From the NCBI GenBank assembly GCA_047967505.1, contig CM106538.1: a stretch of 64,000 nt of DNA; one strand, written 5' to 3'. Shown here piece after piece: positions 1-10,827 of the stretch; the stretch's first letter is position 1, and each line of letters begins with the position of its first letter. A program made the position numbers and the translations under genes. Origin of the DNA: Dipteris shenzhenensis. Its lineage: Eukaryota > Polypodiophyta > Polypodiopsida > Gleicheniales. The notes beneath the pieces were generated by a model. It was not told the DNA's origin, did not search any database, and saw nothing but the letters and a program-made list of their open reading frames with translations.

Positions 1-2544
1 ATTCTACTTTTAGATTTTGACAAAGCTTATGACAGAGTAGATTGGGGTTTTTTGGAGGGCACCCTTCTACGCTTTGGCCTTATTGATGCTTGGATCAGAG
101 GTGTTTCCTCTTTGTACAGATCAGCCCACAGCCAGGTACTTATTGGTGGGGTAAGGGGTGAGAGATTTCAGATTTCGAGATCAGTCCGTCAGGGATGCCC
201 CCTTGCTCCTTTCCTTTTTTTGTTCGTGGCCGAAGCTATGAGTATCTATGTTAGATCTCAAGCTGACATCTTTGGGCTGAGACTTCCCATCAGAAGGGAA
301 GAGGAGCTACTTGACAGTGAGTTGGCTGATGACACAGCAGTTTACTTGGATGCCACACCACAGACGCTCACTTCTTTCAGGACAGCATTGGATTTATTTT
401 GCTTGGCGGCTGGGGCACAGATAAATTGGCATAAATCCAATGGCTTTTGGATCAGTGATGAGGACACTCCAGTTTGGGGGCTTGACATAGGATTCACTTG
501 GGTTCAGAGGGGTGTGCCTATCAGGTATTTGGGCTGCAAGGTCGGCTTGGATATTTCTACCACGCAACAGTTTGCTCCCGTTTTGGAGAGCATCAGAAGG
601 AAGCTTCTTTTTTGGAGCTCAGGCAAGCTGGATCTTGCCTCTAGAGTTGTGGTGGTCAACCAGGTCCTCTTGGCCACAGCCTGGTTTGTTTGTTCTTGTT
701 GGTGCCGTTCTAGGGACTGCATCATTCAGCTCAGAAAACCGATCAGAAACTTTCTCTGGAGTGGGCTTGATGGCACAGCAGATGCCTTAGCCAGGGTGGC
801 TTGGGAGACCCTCATCCTCCCTACACAGGAAGAGGGTCTCAATATTATTGATCCAGATTTACAATGCAGAGCTTTACTTTGCAAGATGGTGGTGCGGGGA
901 CTTATGCCAGGGCAGGAACCGTGGAAGGACTTTCTTATCAGCAGCATACAGAGGTGCACACCTTCTTCAGGAGGAGACTGGATGAGCAGTGTTAGATGGA
1001 TCTTCACCACAACACACCTCAGGTCACCTTCGTCCCCTCTCATGGTTGCCATTCTGAAAGCTTGGGCCAGTTTCAGAAGCACTCTTCGGAGGATTCCTCC
1101 TTCCTCTCGGGAAGAGATTGATAGGCAACCCATCATGTGGAATGACAGTATTTTAGATGATCATGGCAGACCACTGGGTGCCTCACTCTACATGCAGTAG
1201 TCCAGGTGGGAGAGGGGACCTGCTTCTTCTATGGGGTCTTGGAAAGCTTTCCGCAGGCTTCCAGAGGAGACCAAATCAAGGTTGACAGGACATCTCAGAG
1301 GGAGTGCAGGGAGGATCTTGCAGATTGAGGCAGCCCTTCCAGAGGTTTGGGTAGACACAGATGATATGCCACTCACTTCCTCCACTTGGGCAAGTACTTT
1401 TTCGAGAGGCGGGGTTCCGCTTCAGGTTTTGGCCTTTCGAGATGCACAGGAGGATGCTTTGGTTTTTAGTGTCCAGGATGGTGGTAGATTGCTCAGGTCC
1501 ACAGAGGACATCTTGCTTTAGTCTGCTTTTTAGCCTATCAGGGTTGTAGGTCATTTGACGCAGGGATCAGATTCAGAGTGGTTCCTAGACCCAGACCCCC
1601 GGCTACTCTCCACCGGGTCTTGGAGGCTCTGGCTCTATGGGGGAGTTCCCATCAGGTATTTGCAGTGGGACCCCGAAGAGTGAGAGTGGATTGACGCAGG
1701 ACATCGAGAGAAGAGCATCCTCTTCTTTCGTTACACAGTCAGTAATGCCAGGAGATATCAGCTCAGTAGTAGAGGTTGGAGACCCTCTAGAGTTCCTCAT
1801 TGGGAGACTTTCGGTATTACTGCGGATCAACAGAGGTGCTTCTGGAGGAGACTCTGGAAATCCCACAGGAATAGAAAGATCACTATCTTCTTTTGGCTTT
1901 CTATCCATGGAGGGATTGCAGTGAACCTTTGGAGGTCCAGGTTCGGAGCCGACCCTACATGCCCTCGATGCCTTTCTGCTTCAAAGTCTATTCAGCATTG
2001 CTTATGGGATTGCAGACAGGCGAGGATGATTTCGATGGGGGTAGCCAGGATTTTCAGTCACTTTGCCCATTCACCATTTTTTATGACACGGGGCTCGGTG
2101 GCTTGGCTTTCTCTTACAGGACCTCAGGTTTTCTATGAGGGAGTTGACTCCTCTCGGGCCATCTCGGTTCGACGTCATCGGATTGAGTCCTGTTCGTTGG
2201 ATGTGGTACCACACCTTCCTTTTACAGCTGTACATGCCTCTGTGGATACTTCTTGGGAGATTCTAGCGAGCATAGCATCCTGGCATATCTGGAGAGCCAG
2301 ATGCACAGAGGCTTTGGAGGGTACTCAGGTTCATCCCTCGCACACATTGGCTAGTATCTGGACAGACATCGTACATACTTTGATGGCCGTATGGACGCGT
2401 ATGCAGGGGGACTCCCGTGCAGCCTCAGCTAGGAGGGCTTCTTTCTTCAGGGAATGGAAGGATTCTCCTTTCTTCTCTGAAACTACTACAGGGTTGAGGT
2501 GGCACTTTCAGCCTCAGCCTTGGTTGTTTTCCACCTCACTCTGA
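1..2544 (+). pseudogene. LINE ORF2 C-terminal part: reverse transcriptase and zinc finger, with nonsense mutations
   Basis: One reading frame (frame 1) runs from base 1 to the TGA at 2542-2544. The RT opens with DFDKAYDRVDW, continues with VRQGCPLAPFLF, and has LADDT where the catalytic Y/FADD box is expected, so the box is altered at its first position. The region 1880-2030 reads WLSIHGGIAVNLWRSRFG and then CPRC with a distal H and C, the pattern of the zinc-binding domain that ends plant LINE ORF2 proteins. The frame has four internal stops (TAG 1198, TAG 1519, TAG 1531, TGA 1681) and no frameshift that I can see. The endonuclease and RT start must lie left of the window. It cannot make full-length protein. 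Confidence 0.88.
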
Positions 2545-2649
2545 GGGGGTTTTTTATTTATCCTCATGATTTCATGATGTATTCCGCTTTGAGCTTGCTT
2601 TCGCGGGTTTTTTCTCTTACTTAATAAAAGTCTTTTTCTTGGAAAAAAA
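1..2649 (+). mobile_element. L1-like LINE, 3' portion, running in from the left edge
   Basis: This is the 3' end of a non-LTR retrotransposon. The RT is already in progress at base 1, a C-terminal zinc-finger region follows, and the copy ends in a short untranslated region with TTAATAAAAG and an A run at 2642-2649. Immediately beyond the A run lies antisense RT coding of a different element (2650-5283), so the LINE probably inserted into that element. Its 5' end and target duplication lie outside the window. The LINE class is certain; the exact insertion point is ambiguous by a few bases because both sides are A-rich. Confidence 0.9.
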
Positions 2650-2654
2650 AATTT

Positions 2655-4209
2655 TGAAAATATCCAAAATATCCATCACACACATTATACTTTTCATACC
2701 CTGCCACTCTATCCAATATATCATTAATAAAAGGAAGAGGATAATGATTGCTTTTTGTTACCGCATTGAGAGATTTGTAATCAATGCATACTCTCCATCC
2801 TCCTGTGTGCTTAGGAATGATTACCACTGAACTGTCCCAATTTGAACGCTCCACTGGATATATCAGCCCAGCCTTGAGCAACTTATTTAACTCCTCTCTC
2901 AACACAGGCAAAAGCTCTGTGTGTGTCCTCCTCAACTTCTGAAAAACAGACCTGTTGCCTTCTTTTAGCTCAATGTGCATTGGCTCACATCTGAAACCCC
3001 TGATGTCTTCATGTGAGGTAATAAACAACTTTGGATACTGATGAATGACCTTCATATACTCCTCCTTCTCCACTTCTTCCAGACTGAAATTCAGCATGGA
3101 CATCAATATCTCTTCTCTCTCTGTCTGGGAAGGTGGGGGTTGCATCAAGTTATCCATGTCTTCAAGCTTACTCTCCTCCTTAGCTTCTTGTATCTCTGCT
3201 CCCTGCAATTCATATGCATCAAACTCCTTCAACAGAAATGATACTTGTCCCTCCTCCTTAGATGTAGTACTTTCTTCTTCCGTCTCACTGTCTAACTCCT
3301 CTTCCATGCTGGTTTCTTCTGGTTCTTCTTCTATTTCCCGTCTGCTGCTCATATCAAATTTATTGGCCTTTCCCTTCTTATTATGCATTGTAATTGTACC
3401 CATCTTCCAGTTTTGTATTGCTCCCACTCTGAGCCAAGGTTTGCCCAAAATCAGCGGGTATGCTCCCAAACCAGCAGGCATAATGTGGCAATTAATGCAA
3501 CATGATACTCCAAAAGCATCCACTACTACTCCCGTGCATATACCCAGACACTTCACCTTTGCATGATTTGCCAAATGGAGCCTAAAAGCTGAATGTGCAT
3601 TCAATTTTAGCCCCAACCTCTCCATACATGCTTGAGTCATGACACTTATCTATGCACCGCCATCAACATATGCCTCTCCAACACTCATACCTCCACACCG
3701 TGCATCCACTGCAGGGCATAAATCTGAAAGATCTTCCATGGACATCATCTCCGTTTCTCCTCTCGTAGGTTCCTGCTCATTACTTTTCCTGGGATCAGCC
3801 AACTTTTTCCATTCTCTCTTGAGCTTCGGGCACAAACCAAGTAACTGTGCAAAAGTTATATTGGCTGTCCTCCCCTTCAAATCATTCATCAGTGTTCCTC
3901 TTGTCCTTGACCAATATGCAAATCTGAAGTTTTATAATGTTTCTTGGGCCTCCGACTCTTCTCTTTAGAAGACTGAGGGCTGAGATCAAACTCCACATGC
4001 TTCCCTTTTTTTGCAGAGGGTCCATTTTCTCCTGTTGCACTCCTTGTTCTCTTTGCCACTGGCATGATCTCCGGAATAGTCTCCACCCTAATCAGGCTGA
4101 TTGCCTTCCCTTTTCCCTTATCTTCCCATTTGACTCCACTAGTAGAGGGTTGATTCAAATCCTTCACTTCCACATTAAAGTCTCTTGACATGCCATTTGT
4201 CTTCTGCAT
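2655..4209 (-). pseudogene. Tat-like gag C-terminus, protease and RT N-terminus
   Basis: Three reading-frame pieces run leftwards: 4209-3889, 3889-3650 and 3640-2655. The protease site reads VDGGA, then an in-frame TAG (3652-3650), then ISVMTQACMERLGL, as expected for a retropepsin; the two sides of that stop are in the same frame. After an acidic linker, the RT begins with the HIELKEGNRSVFQKLRR and WRVCIDYKSLNAVTKSNHYP blocks and reaches CDGYFGYFQ before meeting the LINE tail. The catalytic YxDD box, RNase H and integrase are missing here. The class assignment is firm; the Tat-like lineage is inferred from the homologous copy at 42907-49544, which shows the second RNase H. Confidence 0.82.
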
Positions 4210-5015
4210 TACAAGATAAACTTCTCCACCTACTCTTGCTGGTTTATCACAGTGAGGGCTGATATCTCCTCACTCTCCACAATTCCAGCACTTCACATTG
4301 CTCATGTATCCCCGTCCTCTACCTATTCCAACTGAATTTACTTCACTCTCAGCCTATGCATCTCTCTTGTTATTTTGCACACCTCGACCTCTTCCTCTTC
4401 CTGCAGTCTCCATCCAGTTCAGACTGAGTGACTTCATAAGCTCTACAGCATCATGTAAGTCCTTCAGTAAATCATCCTGCATAGAAATAGACACCGGCTC
4501 CCTCTCTACATAAGCCTTTATTACTTCTGGACTTCCAATCAGATTCTTAGGCTCTTCTTACATGCCAAGCTGCTGGCTAGCTATGAAACGATCACACTTG
4601 ATCATCTGAGGTGGTACCTCCGGAACAAGAGCTTCACACCATAAACTCCATAATCTCCCAAACTGGATTGATTCACATCTTGTTCTTCCTCCTGTCTCAC
4701 TTTACACAACTCTTTCCAAACCTCATTAGAAGCAAGGAAGGCTGCTCTCACCACTGTATACTCTGGATTTTACTGTTGAGGATGAGCAGTCCTAAAGGTA
4801 GCAACTTAAGTCTCCAGCCATGCTTTTGCATCTCCCTGCAAGCAATATTTCATGATCTGAAACAAAATCTCAAGGGTTGCCCTATCTTTCATAAGTGCTG
4901 TAAATTCCATCTTTTCCAGGAACCTTACTGCATTCTCATACGACATCCCCAATACTCTAGAAAGTCCTATGCCATCCTCACAATCCTACAACTGCCACAC
5001 CCCGGCTTATCTCAA
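4210..5015 (-). pseudogene. Tat-like gag (capsid region and degraded zinc knuckle)
   Basis: Reading leftwards, the capsid-like block SYENAVRFLEKMEFTALMKD and a QGDAKAWLET block match the gag at 44951 onward in the plus-strand relative. Further down, an RGRGRG run precedes CWNCGE, a stop, then GDISPHC at about 4255-4310. This is a CX2CX4HX4C zinc knuckle in which the histidine has become aspartate and one residue is a stop. Several other stops and frame changes break the gene. Gag would package element RNA in cytoplasmic particles; this copy cannot. Confidence 0.7.
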
Positions 5016-5068
5016 CCACAACAAAACTAGAAAGCAACAAAGCAAACACACTACTGAAGAAGCTCACT

Positions 5069-5251
5069 CTACATCCGAAGAGCATTCTTTTTCCTACGGG
5101 CAAGCACTTTCAGAGCTCTCTGCACTTTGGCATGGAGTCGGATCACACGTAGCGGGACTTCAATGCATCTATCCTTCCTGTGACCACACCCTCTGCACCA
5201 CTCACAGTGAATTACTCTCATGTGCGGATTTCTTCCCATCGCTTGCAACAC
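5069..5251 (-). CDS. Small CCHC zinc-knuckle ORF upstream of gag
   Basis: This ORF of 60 codons contains CEWCRGCGHRKDRC, a perfect CX2CX4HX4C zinc knuckle, followed by a basic helix-like region ending RRKKN. It lies upstream of the capsid coding region, not after it, and in the same relative place as the ORF at 44654-44869. Where the relative continues with CAG, this copy has TAG and ends slightly earlier. Nucleic-acid binding is a reasonable inference from the knuckle; no function is known to me for this position. It may be a separate small protein or the N-terminal part of an old gag. Confidence 0.6.
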   Translation of the reverse strand: MLQAMGRNPHMRVIHCEWCRGCGHRKDRCIEVPLRVIRLHAKVQRALKVLARRKKNALRM

Positions 5252-5283
5252 AACTCAGAACATCTGCTCTTTCAGTCTTGTAA

Positions 5284-6413
5284 ACCGAAGTGAACTCCTC
5301 CGTGGAGGCACAAAAACGTGGATGCAAAAAACACAGTAGAGCTATATATACCTTTATAGTCTATCACATCCACAATTCACATTTATTGAAGCCACCAAAC
5401 AACATACAAAATGTACTTTTATTCCAAATCCTCATCTTTACATAATCCCAGATAAAAACTTCCTCAGGAATATTCTCCTAATCTGGCAAACTCATATCAA
5501 TCCACTCTTCATCATTTACATGCAATATCAGATGCCATGTATCTCCTGACACAACTGAGAAGTGCACCTCATATAGAAAATCTCACAACTCACAAAGTGA
5601 CCACGGTCAAAAATCTTATTTTGACTTTCCCAAGATTATCAATCAACCACTAGAAATGATGCAGCCCATCTCCTTCACGTGATCATCCATAACTGCAGTT
5701 TCCCTTCTACTCACACACCACTGCCATAAGGACTCAAATACCTTCTGTCAGCATCCCACTATCTTAGAGAATTACCATAAACTCAATGTAAAGGCAAGAC
5801 ACCATCCGCCTTTCTTTGATGCATTACAGCCTCCTCTATCAAAGCATCCAAATTCCTTATCCACTCTGTAGTCCATAGTCCTATTACCTCAAACAAGGCC
5901 TCTTTCCTTGTTCAACAATGAGCACCTTACTTGCCACAACCAGCCGCCCTCAAGCTCCTATCAGTCCTTGAAAACTGAAGTGAGGCAAACTCCCATCACA
6001 CTGCTCGTCATCACTAGAGCTCTTCACTGTTGAGGTCCTTGTAGCTGCACCCATCTGGCCAAAGCCTCTCCACCTTCGGCCAAGCTAATGTGTGCTTACA
6101 CACTGACTAGCCAACCCGTGCTCTGAAGGTCCTATTAGTTGAGGTCTTTGCAGCAACACCCGGTTCCTGCCTGTGGCCAAAGGCCTCACTAATCTCCAGC
6201 TTTGAAGCAACTGAGTGCTCACACAACCACTAGCCAACCCACGCACATTGCAGCACCCCAATACATAGCAATCGGCCTTTCCAGCTCATAGAGTAGCAAC
6301 GCCCATATCATGAAGTTTCTTCTCAAGACAACAGCCCCCCCGTTCAATATGATCCAAGCAGCTACAACCCAACACACCTACTCCCTCTGATCCAAACACG
6401 CAGAGCTCTTCCC
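5284..6413. other. Non-coding stretch with an imperfect duplication
   Basis: I see no supported gene. On the minus strand there is a TATA-like TATATATAG near 5342-5350, which may belong to the leader or LTR of the Tat-like fragment. At about 6028-6125 and 6138-6250 two similar blocks share TTGAGGTC.TTG.AGC.(A/G)CACC, GGCCAAAG and ACTAGCCAACCC, so a unit of roughly 110 bases is imperfectly repeated. The stretch continues after the young insertion at 6414-9061. Confidence 0.45.
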
Positions 6414-6742
6414 TGTAGAATCCCGTAGGATAGAATAGATGCATCTTGCAAGGGGTGTGAGAGCACAATGAAATCTCTATATGATTGTGAGAGAGAAGAC
6501 TCTCTCTTATAGAAAGGGGGAGAAGGTAATACCTTCCCTACATAAGTGGCAATCAGCCCCTACATCAGTGGGAATCAATCCCTACATCAGTGGGATTGCC
6601 TTTGTCTTACATCATCACTTAGGTCACACACTAGACACATCATAGCACTTGATGTGCCTTTACAACACACACAAGCACACGTGACTCCCCTAGATGCACA
6701 CATGCACCATAGAGCAAGCCCTTGATCATACTTATCCCAACA
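6414..6742 (-). repeat. 3' LTR of the gag-only element
   Basis: This is a 329-bp terminal repeat running TGTAGAATCCCG to ATCCCAACA on the plus strand. It contains an internal direct repeat of CTACATCAGTGGGA at about 6559-6595. A polypurine tract on the minus strand lies just right of 6742 (plus strand TACCCTCCCTC). Confidence 0.92.
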
Positions 6743-6990
6743 TACCCTCCCTCAAGGGTTTGCCTCTTGCAGTGTCAAGGATACATCTAGTCTCATAGTT
6801 TCTCATGCCATCTCATGGTGGTCAAGGATAAATCTATGGCTAGGATCTCATGCTAGCAAGGGTTCCCAAGGGTGTGAGGTTCACAGAAATGGGATAGACA
6901 AAACACATATCACATGGTCTACATCATATGGTGACCAGAGGTGATTTACATAACATATTCTTTTTGGAATACTGCTCCAGGCAGAGAACC

Positions 6991-7869
6991 TCAAAATTTG
7001 ACCAAAAGATGATAAACAAAAAAGTGCTTAAAAAGCATAGTCTTCATAGGAGGCCTCATCTTGTGGAGGCACATCAACTGAAAGTAGATTGGCAGTTTCT
7101 GACTTTGTAGTTGCTTCCTTTTTGGCTTTACAATACTTTTCATGGTGATTGTTTTGCCACAATGTTTGCAAGGATTGATCTTGAAGCAATCTTTTGAGAG
7201 GTGATTAGTCTTCCCACAATGATTGCAAGGTGAAAACTTCCCCTTTTGAGTTTTTTTGGCATAGGCTGTGTCATTGCCTCTCTGGAGTTCCATGTGCCTT
7301 TCTTCTTCTTGAAGAGCAGTAATAAGACCTTCAAGAGTAGGATTAGGAAGATTTTTCAAAGTGGTAACAACATGATCATAATCTTCAGGCATACTTTTGA
7401 GCAACACTGCCATTGCATCATCTGTAGTGATTGGAGAGTTCATAGAAGCAAGTTGAGTCATGAGACTCCGCATATAATTGACATGGGCAGCCAAAGGAGT
7501 GCCACTAGCCATCTTCAATTCAAAGAAAGCAATCTTAAGTGATAATTTTGAGATGTGAGAGCTAGCACCAAAAATAATGTCAAGCTTCTGCCAAGCTTCA
7601 GAAGGAGACTCTAAATCAGAAATGTGATGAATATAGTCATCTCCTAAGCCAAGGGCAATGATGCCATAGGCTTTCTCCTCTCTAGCAGGATCTCTTGCCG
7701 GATGTGTCGGAGCTGAGGATTCTTCAGCATTAGAGGCTGTTGAAGAAGTAGTTGAAGCAGGTTTGACAAGCCCCCAGAGGTTTTCCCTCATCAATGCAAA
7801 CTTAACCTTCATCTGCCATGTGTGAAAGCCTTTACCATTGAACTTATCCATATTCAAGATGGTAGCCAT
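6991..7869 (-). CDS. gag: Copia-type Gag of the gag-only element
   Basis: This is a 292-codon ORF. The N-terminus reads FNGKGFHTWQMKVKFAL, typical of copia gag, and the central capsid-like part includes ESPSEAWQKL and SGTPLAAHVNYMRSLMTQL. Near the end there is a perfect zinc knuckle CNHCGKTNHLSKDC, followed by a second, incomplete one starting CKHCGKT. The last ~60 residues look frame-shifted: another frame reads VDVPPQDEASYEDYAF. Gag would form cytoplasmic particles and bind RNA. Beyond it the sequence goes directly to the 3' untranslated region and polypurine tract, with no protease, integrase or RT. Confidence 0.85.
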   Translation of the reverse strand: MATILNMDKFNGKGFHTWQMKVKFALMRENLWGLVKPASTTSSTASNAEESSAPTHPARDPAREEKAYGIIALGLGDDYIHHISDLESPSEAWQKLDIIFGASSHISKLSLKIAFFELKMASGTPLAAHVNYMRSLMTQLASMNSPITTDDAMAVLLKSMPEDYDHVVTTLKNLPNPTLEGLITALQEEERHMELQRGNDTAYAKKTQKGKFSPCNHCGKTNHLSKDCFKINPCKHCGKTITMKSIVKPKRKQLQSQKLPIYFQLMCLHKMRPPMKTMLFKHFFVYHLLVKF

Positions 7870-8716
7870 GAGAGGGTCTAACCCAAAATGGGCAGTGTCT
7901 ACTCTCTTACAAGGCTAGAAAGAGTTGAAGAGCTTCAAAATACAAGCATTTAGAGTAGCAAAGACTTGTAACCAAATTCCATACTACAAATCAATGATGC
8001 TTTCACTTGCATGCTTCATAGAGGTGGCTAAATGAAACTATTCCAAGCAAATCCAGGTGTAGCAACTTAAAGCAAAGCTGTAGCCATAGTTGTACTGATG
8101 CTATTCAACACTTTAAAACATCAGAAATGCTAAAGTAGCATCAAACTCACAACATTGTCAAAACTGTCCAAAACAGAGACCAGAACTTGGAGGGTGCAAT
8201 TCTCACAGCTCATAGCTCTATTCAAGGGGATTTTTATGCAGGAAGAAGGGCCTTATACCAGAGAAGGGCTACCAGCAAGGAGAGGCGCAATGTTGCGTCA
8301 GATCGCCATAGCCAAGCTTGAGAAGACCGACTGGTTTTTCATCGTTTTCTCCTCCATCTGTTGTCCAAATGGGCTCAGATTTCAGCAGCAGCTTGCCCTT
8401 AGAGTCGTCCAGCACGGGCTCAGAGGAATTTGCAGATAGGTAGGTACAAAGGCGGAATTGCGCGAATGTTCGTCGAGGAGTGTGAGTGTTGGCATTGCGC
8501 ATACAGATGAAATTTCACCAAATGCTTGCAGCTGGAATTTCGCCCATACGTGAGGAGTTTGCAGCTCAAAGGGTTTGGGCAATGGTCATTTATAGGCAGA
8601 GAACAGAGCTCTCAAAGATTTTGGGAAGAAGGAGGAAAGTGGAGAAGATGAAGAAACTTGTAGTTTATGCTTAAGATAGCATCTAATGCTAGGCTAGGCT
8701 AGATCTAGAACCTAAA

Positions 8717-8728
8717 GCTCTGATACCA
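8717..8728 (-). other. Primer-binding site, initiator tRNA-Met
   Basis: The plus strand reads GCTCTGATACCA, so the minus strand carries TGGTATCAGAGC, the standard plant initiator tRNA-Met primer site. It is two bases inside the 5' LTR. Confidence 0.93.
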
Positions 8729-8730
8729 AG

Positions 8731-9061
8731 TGTAGAATCCCGTAGGATAGAATAGATGCATCTTGCAAGAGATGTGAGAGCACAATGAAATCTCTATATG
8801 ATTGTGAGAGAGAAGACTCTCTCTTATAGAAAGGGGGAGAAGGTAATACCTTCCTTACATAAGTGGCAATCAGCCCCTACGTCACTGGGAATCAATCCCT
8901 ACATCAGTGGGATTGCCTTTGTCTTACATCATCACTTAGGTCACACACTAGACACATCATAGCACTTGATGTGCCTTTACAACACACACAAACACACATG
9001 TGACTCCCCTAGATGCACACATGCACCATAGAGCAAGCCCTTGATCATACTTATCCCAACA
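8731..9061 (-). repeat. 5' LTR of the gag-only element
   Basis: This 331-bp terminal repeat is near-identical to 6414-6742, with a few G/A and C/T differences and an extra AT near 8997. It drives transcription leftwards towards the gag gene. Confidence 0.92.
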
Positions 9062-9066
9062 TTCCC

Positions 9067-10639
9067 ACAATCTCACCTTCACGATACCCACATCGCCACC
9101 ATAATCCAGCCACAATAAACTCCTACAGCCTCCTCTCCAGCTGTTCACAGTGCACCTGGAGCTCTTCTTCTCCAAACCTACATAATAGTGTCGCTCCCAG
9201 TAAGAACTAACTGTGCCTCAACTTCTTCTCCTCTATCGCCCAAGCCCATCTTTCAAGAAGCATCTCTGTCACTTGTCTCGCCTTCTCACGGACTCACGGA
9301 CTCGCGTCACCCAAGGTTCTCCAGGCCTTCTTGATAGCGATGCCCTCGCCATCCAAACTGCTCCCTCCTTCACAAGTGCTCCCTCCCATAGCTATCACAA
9401 GAGCAATCGACTCCCTCCAACAAAGCTATGGCCTCTCGTCAAGAAAAACTCCAGTGTCCATCCTGCACCCATATCACCCCAAAGAACCTCAGTCGACGCC
9501 TCCAGCAGAGCTCACGTAATTCCTCCCGTCTCCTTCACATGAAGATAACCAACAACGCAACTTCACTCGTCATCACAACGCTCATGGAGCTCATGGACTT
9601 CCGTCATCTGAGATCTTCCTAGCAAGCATAGTCGTCTATCAAGCCGCCTCCTACTGTAGAGATTCCATAGCTTCCGAGAAATGGCCCTTCTTTCCACCAG
9701 CCTCCAACAAGAATCACAGCCGGTGACCCCAAAAGGATCCCAACACCCAGCTTCTCTCCTTAGCCGCTCTCTTGATCATAGAGCTCACCCTCTCTGTCAC
9801 CCACGATCCTCCAGGCCTCTCCAGCCAAATCCATCAGCCCGTCTCTTACAAGCTCACACACTGCCATAACTCCCTGATAGCCAACTGCTTAGACTGCCTT
9901 ATCGAGTAGCTTGCCTATGGCCTTCTTGCATCCAAGGTACTGATTCAGCCTCCATAGTCAAGACCACCTCCGAAAGCTCCCAGCCCCAAGCAATCGACTC
10001 ACCCTCTCCCTTCAAGAAGCTCTCCGCCCACGTGAAGTAGAGACGCCCTCCTCCTTCCAGGACCATCTTTTCGCCGCCTTCCTCTGTACGTGCTTTTTCA
10101 ATCTAGATCATCACATAGCCAGTTTGCATGCATGGCTTACCTTCTTTTCTTCTTTTTTTACATGGCATCCCATGCTTTTTTACCCCTCTCAAAGGTTTTC
10201 TTAACCTTAGGTCCATTAATCCCAAACCTTAGGCTTTAAGCACATCCTTATTCACAACCTTCAAGCAAAACCTTGGGTGCTTGATCGCCACACATGACCG
10301 CACATTCATGAAGCCCACAACCCATGATATGAATACTCACCTGTCTTACAATCGGGAATCACTCATGGCAAGATAAACATAATATAGGACAACAATGAAA
10401 GACTTGTCATCCCACACCAAATGCTCTAGAGTGCCTGATGCACCCACACTGCTCTATCATCATATCCTGGGAGTCCCTGCAAAAGTATCTACAATCTCAA
10501 GGAGATATCTACATCACTATAGAGTTCTTATGAGAGTGTCCATAACTCAAAGCCACCACCCACTAGCTATGTACATAGCTATGCACCTACCCATCAATAT
10601 GCAACAAGTGAAAAACATATTTACAATTTTATCCACACA
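9067..10639. other. Pyrimidine-rich stretch without a recognisable gene
   Basis: This continues the sequence interrupted at 6413. It is rich in C and T on the plus strand and has loosely repeated phrases (CAATCGACTC near 9404 and 9994; TCTCCAGGCCTT/CTCCAGGCCTCT near 9320 and 9810). Short open frames exist but none resembles a family I know. It may be leader or LTR of the minus-strand Tat-like fragment, or older intergenic DNA. Confidence 0.4.
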
Positions 10640-10827
10640 ACGGCTATACGGCGACTAGTACGGATAGGTGCAACTGTACGGATTGCGCATGCAGATGAGC
10701 TGTTGACGAACGATTTGCACTATAAATGGAAGCTATATAAACGGTACAGAATGGTAATATGTATGTACATACATATATATGTATATGTCTACATATACAT
10801 GCATACATAAACATGTGTAAATATGCT
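10640..10827. repeat. Small GTACGG cluster followed by a TA/TG/CA simple-repeat tract
   Basis: The stretch 10640-10745 holds AGTACGGAT, TGTACGGAT and GGTACAG within about 100 bases, plus TATAAATGG and TATATAAAC. From about 10755 to 10815 the sequence is an imperfect TATG/CATA simple repeat. LINE coding begins directly after it. Confidence 0.6.

Larger units (their letters stand above)
2650..5283 (-). mobile_element. Tat-like Ty3/gypsy retrotransposon fragment, truncated by the LINE
   Basis: Reading leftwards, this fragment carries a small zinc-knuckle ORF, a gag region, a zinc knuckle, an aspartic protease and the N-terminal half of an RT, then stops where the LINE A-tail begins. It belongs to the same family as 42907-49544, because the small zinc-knuckle ORF is clearly homologous (shared VIRLHAKVQ and RRKKN-type blocks). 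The rest of RT, RNase H, integrase and the 3' LTR should lie left of base 1 if the LINE simply inserted here. I could not find its 5' LTR with confidence. Confidence 0.8.
6414..9061 (-). mobile_element. Gag-only LTR retrotransposon (TR-GAG type), complete, TSD TTCCC
   Basis: This 2,648-bp element has two near-identical LTRs, an initiator tRNA-Met primer-binding site, one gag gene and no pol. It is flanked by the direct repeat TTCCC (6409-6413 and 9062-9066). The LTRs start TG and end CA on both strands. By hand count they differ at about 6 of 329 positions plus a 2-bp indel, so the insertion is young. Such gag-bearing, pol-less elements are known in plants as TR-GAGs and depend on a related copia element for reverse transcriptase and integrase. 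No such partner with matching LTRs is in the window. Confidence 0.92.

Noticed and set aside
3045-3566. 173-codon plus-strand frame with many serines
   Set aside because: It is the antisense of the Tat-like protease-RT coding region, which has clear domain motifs on the minus strand.
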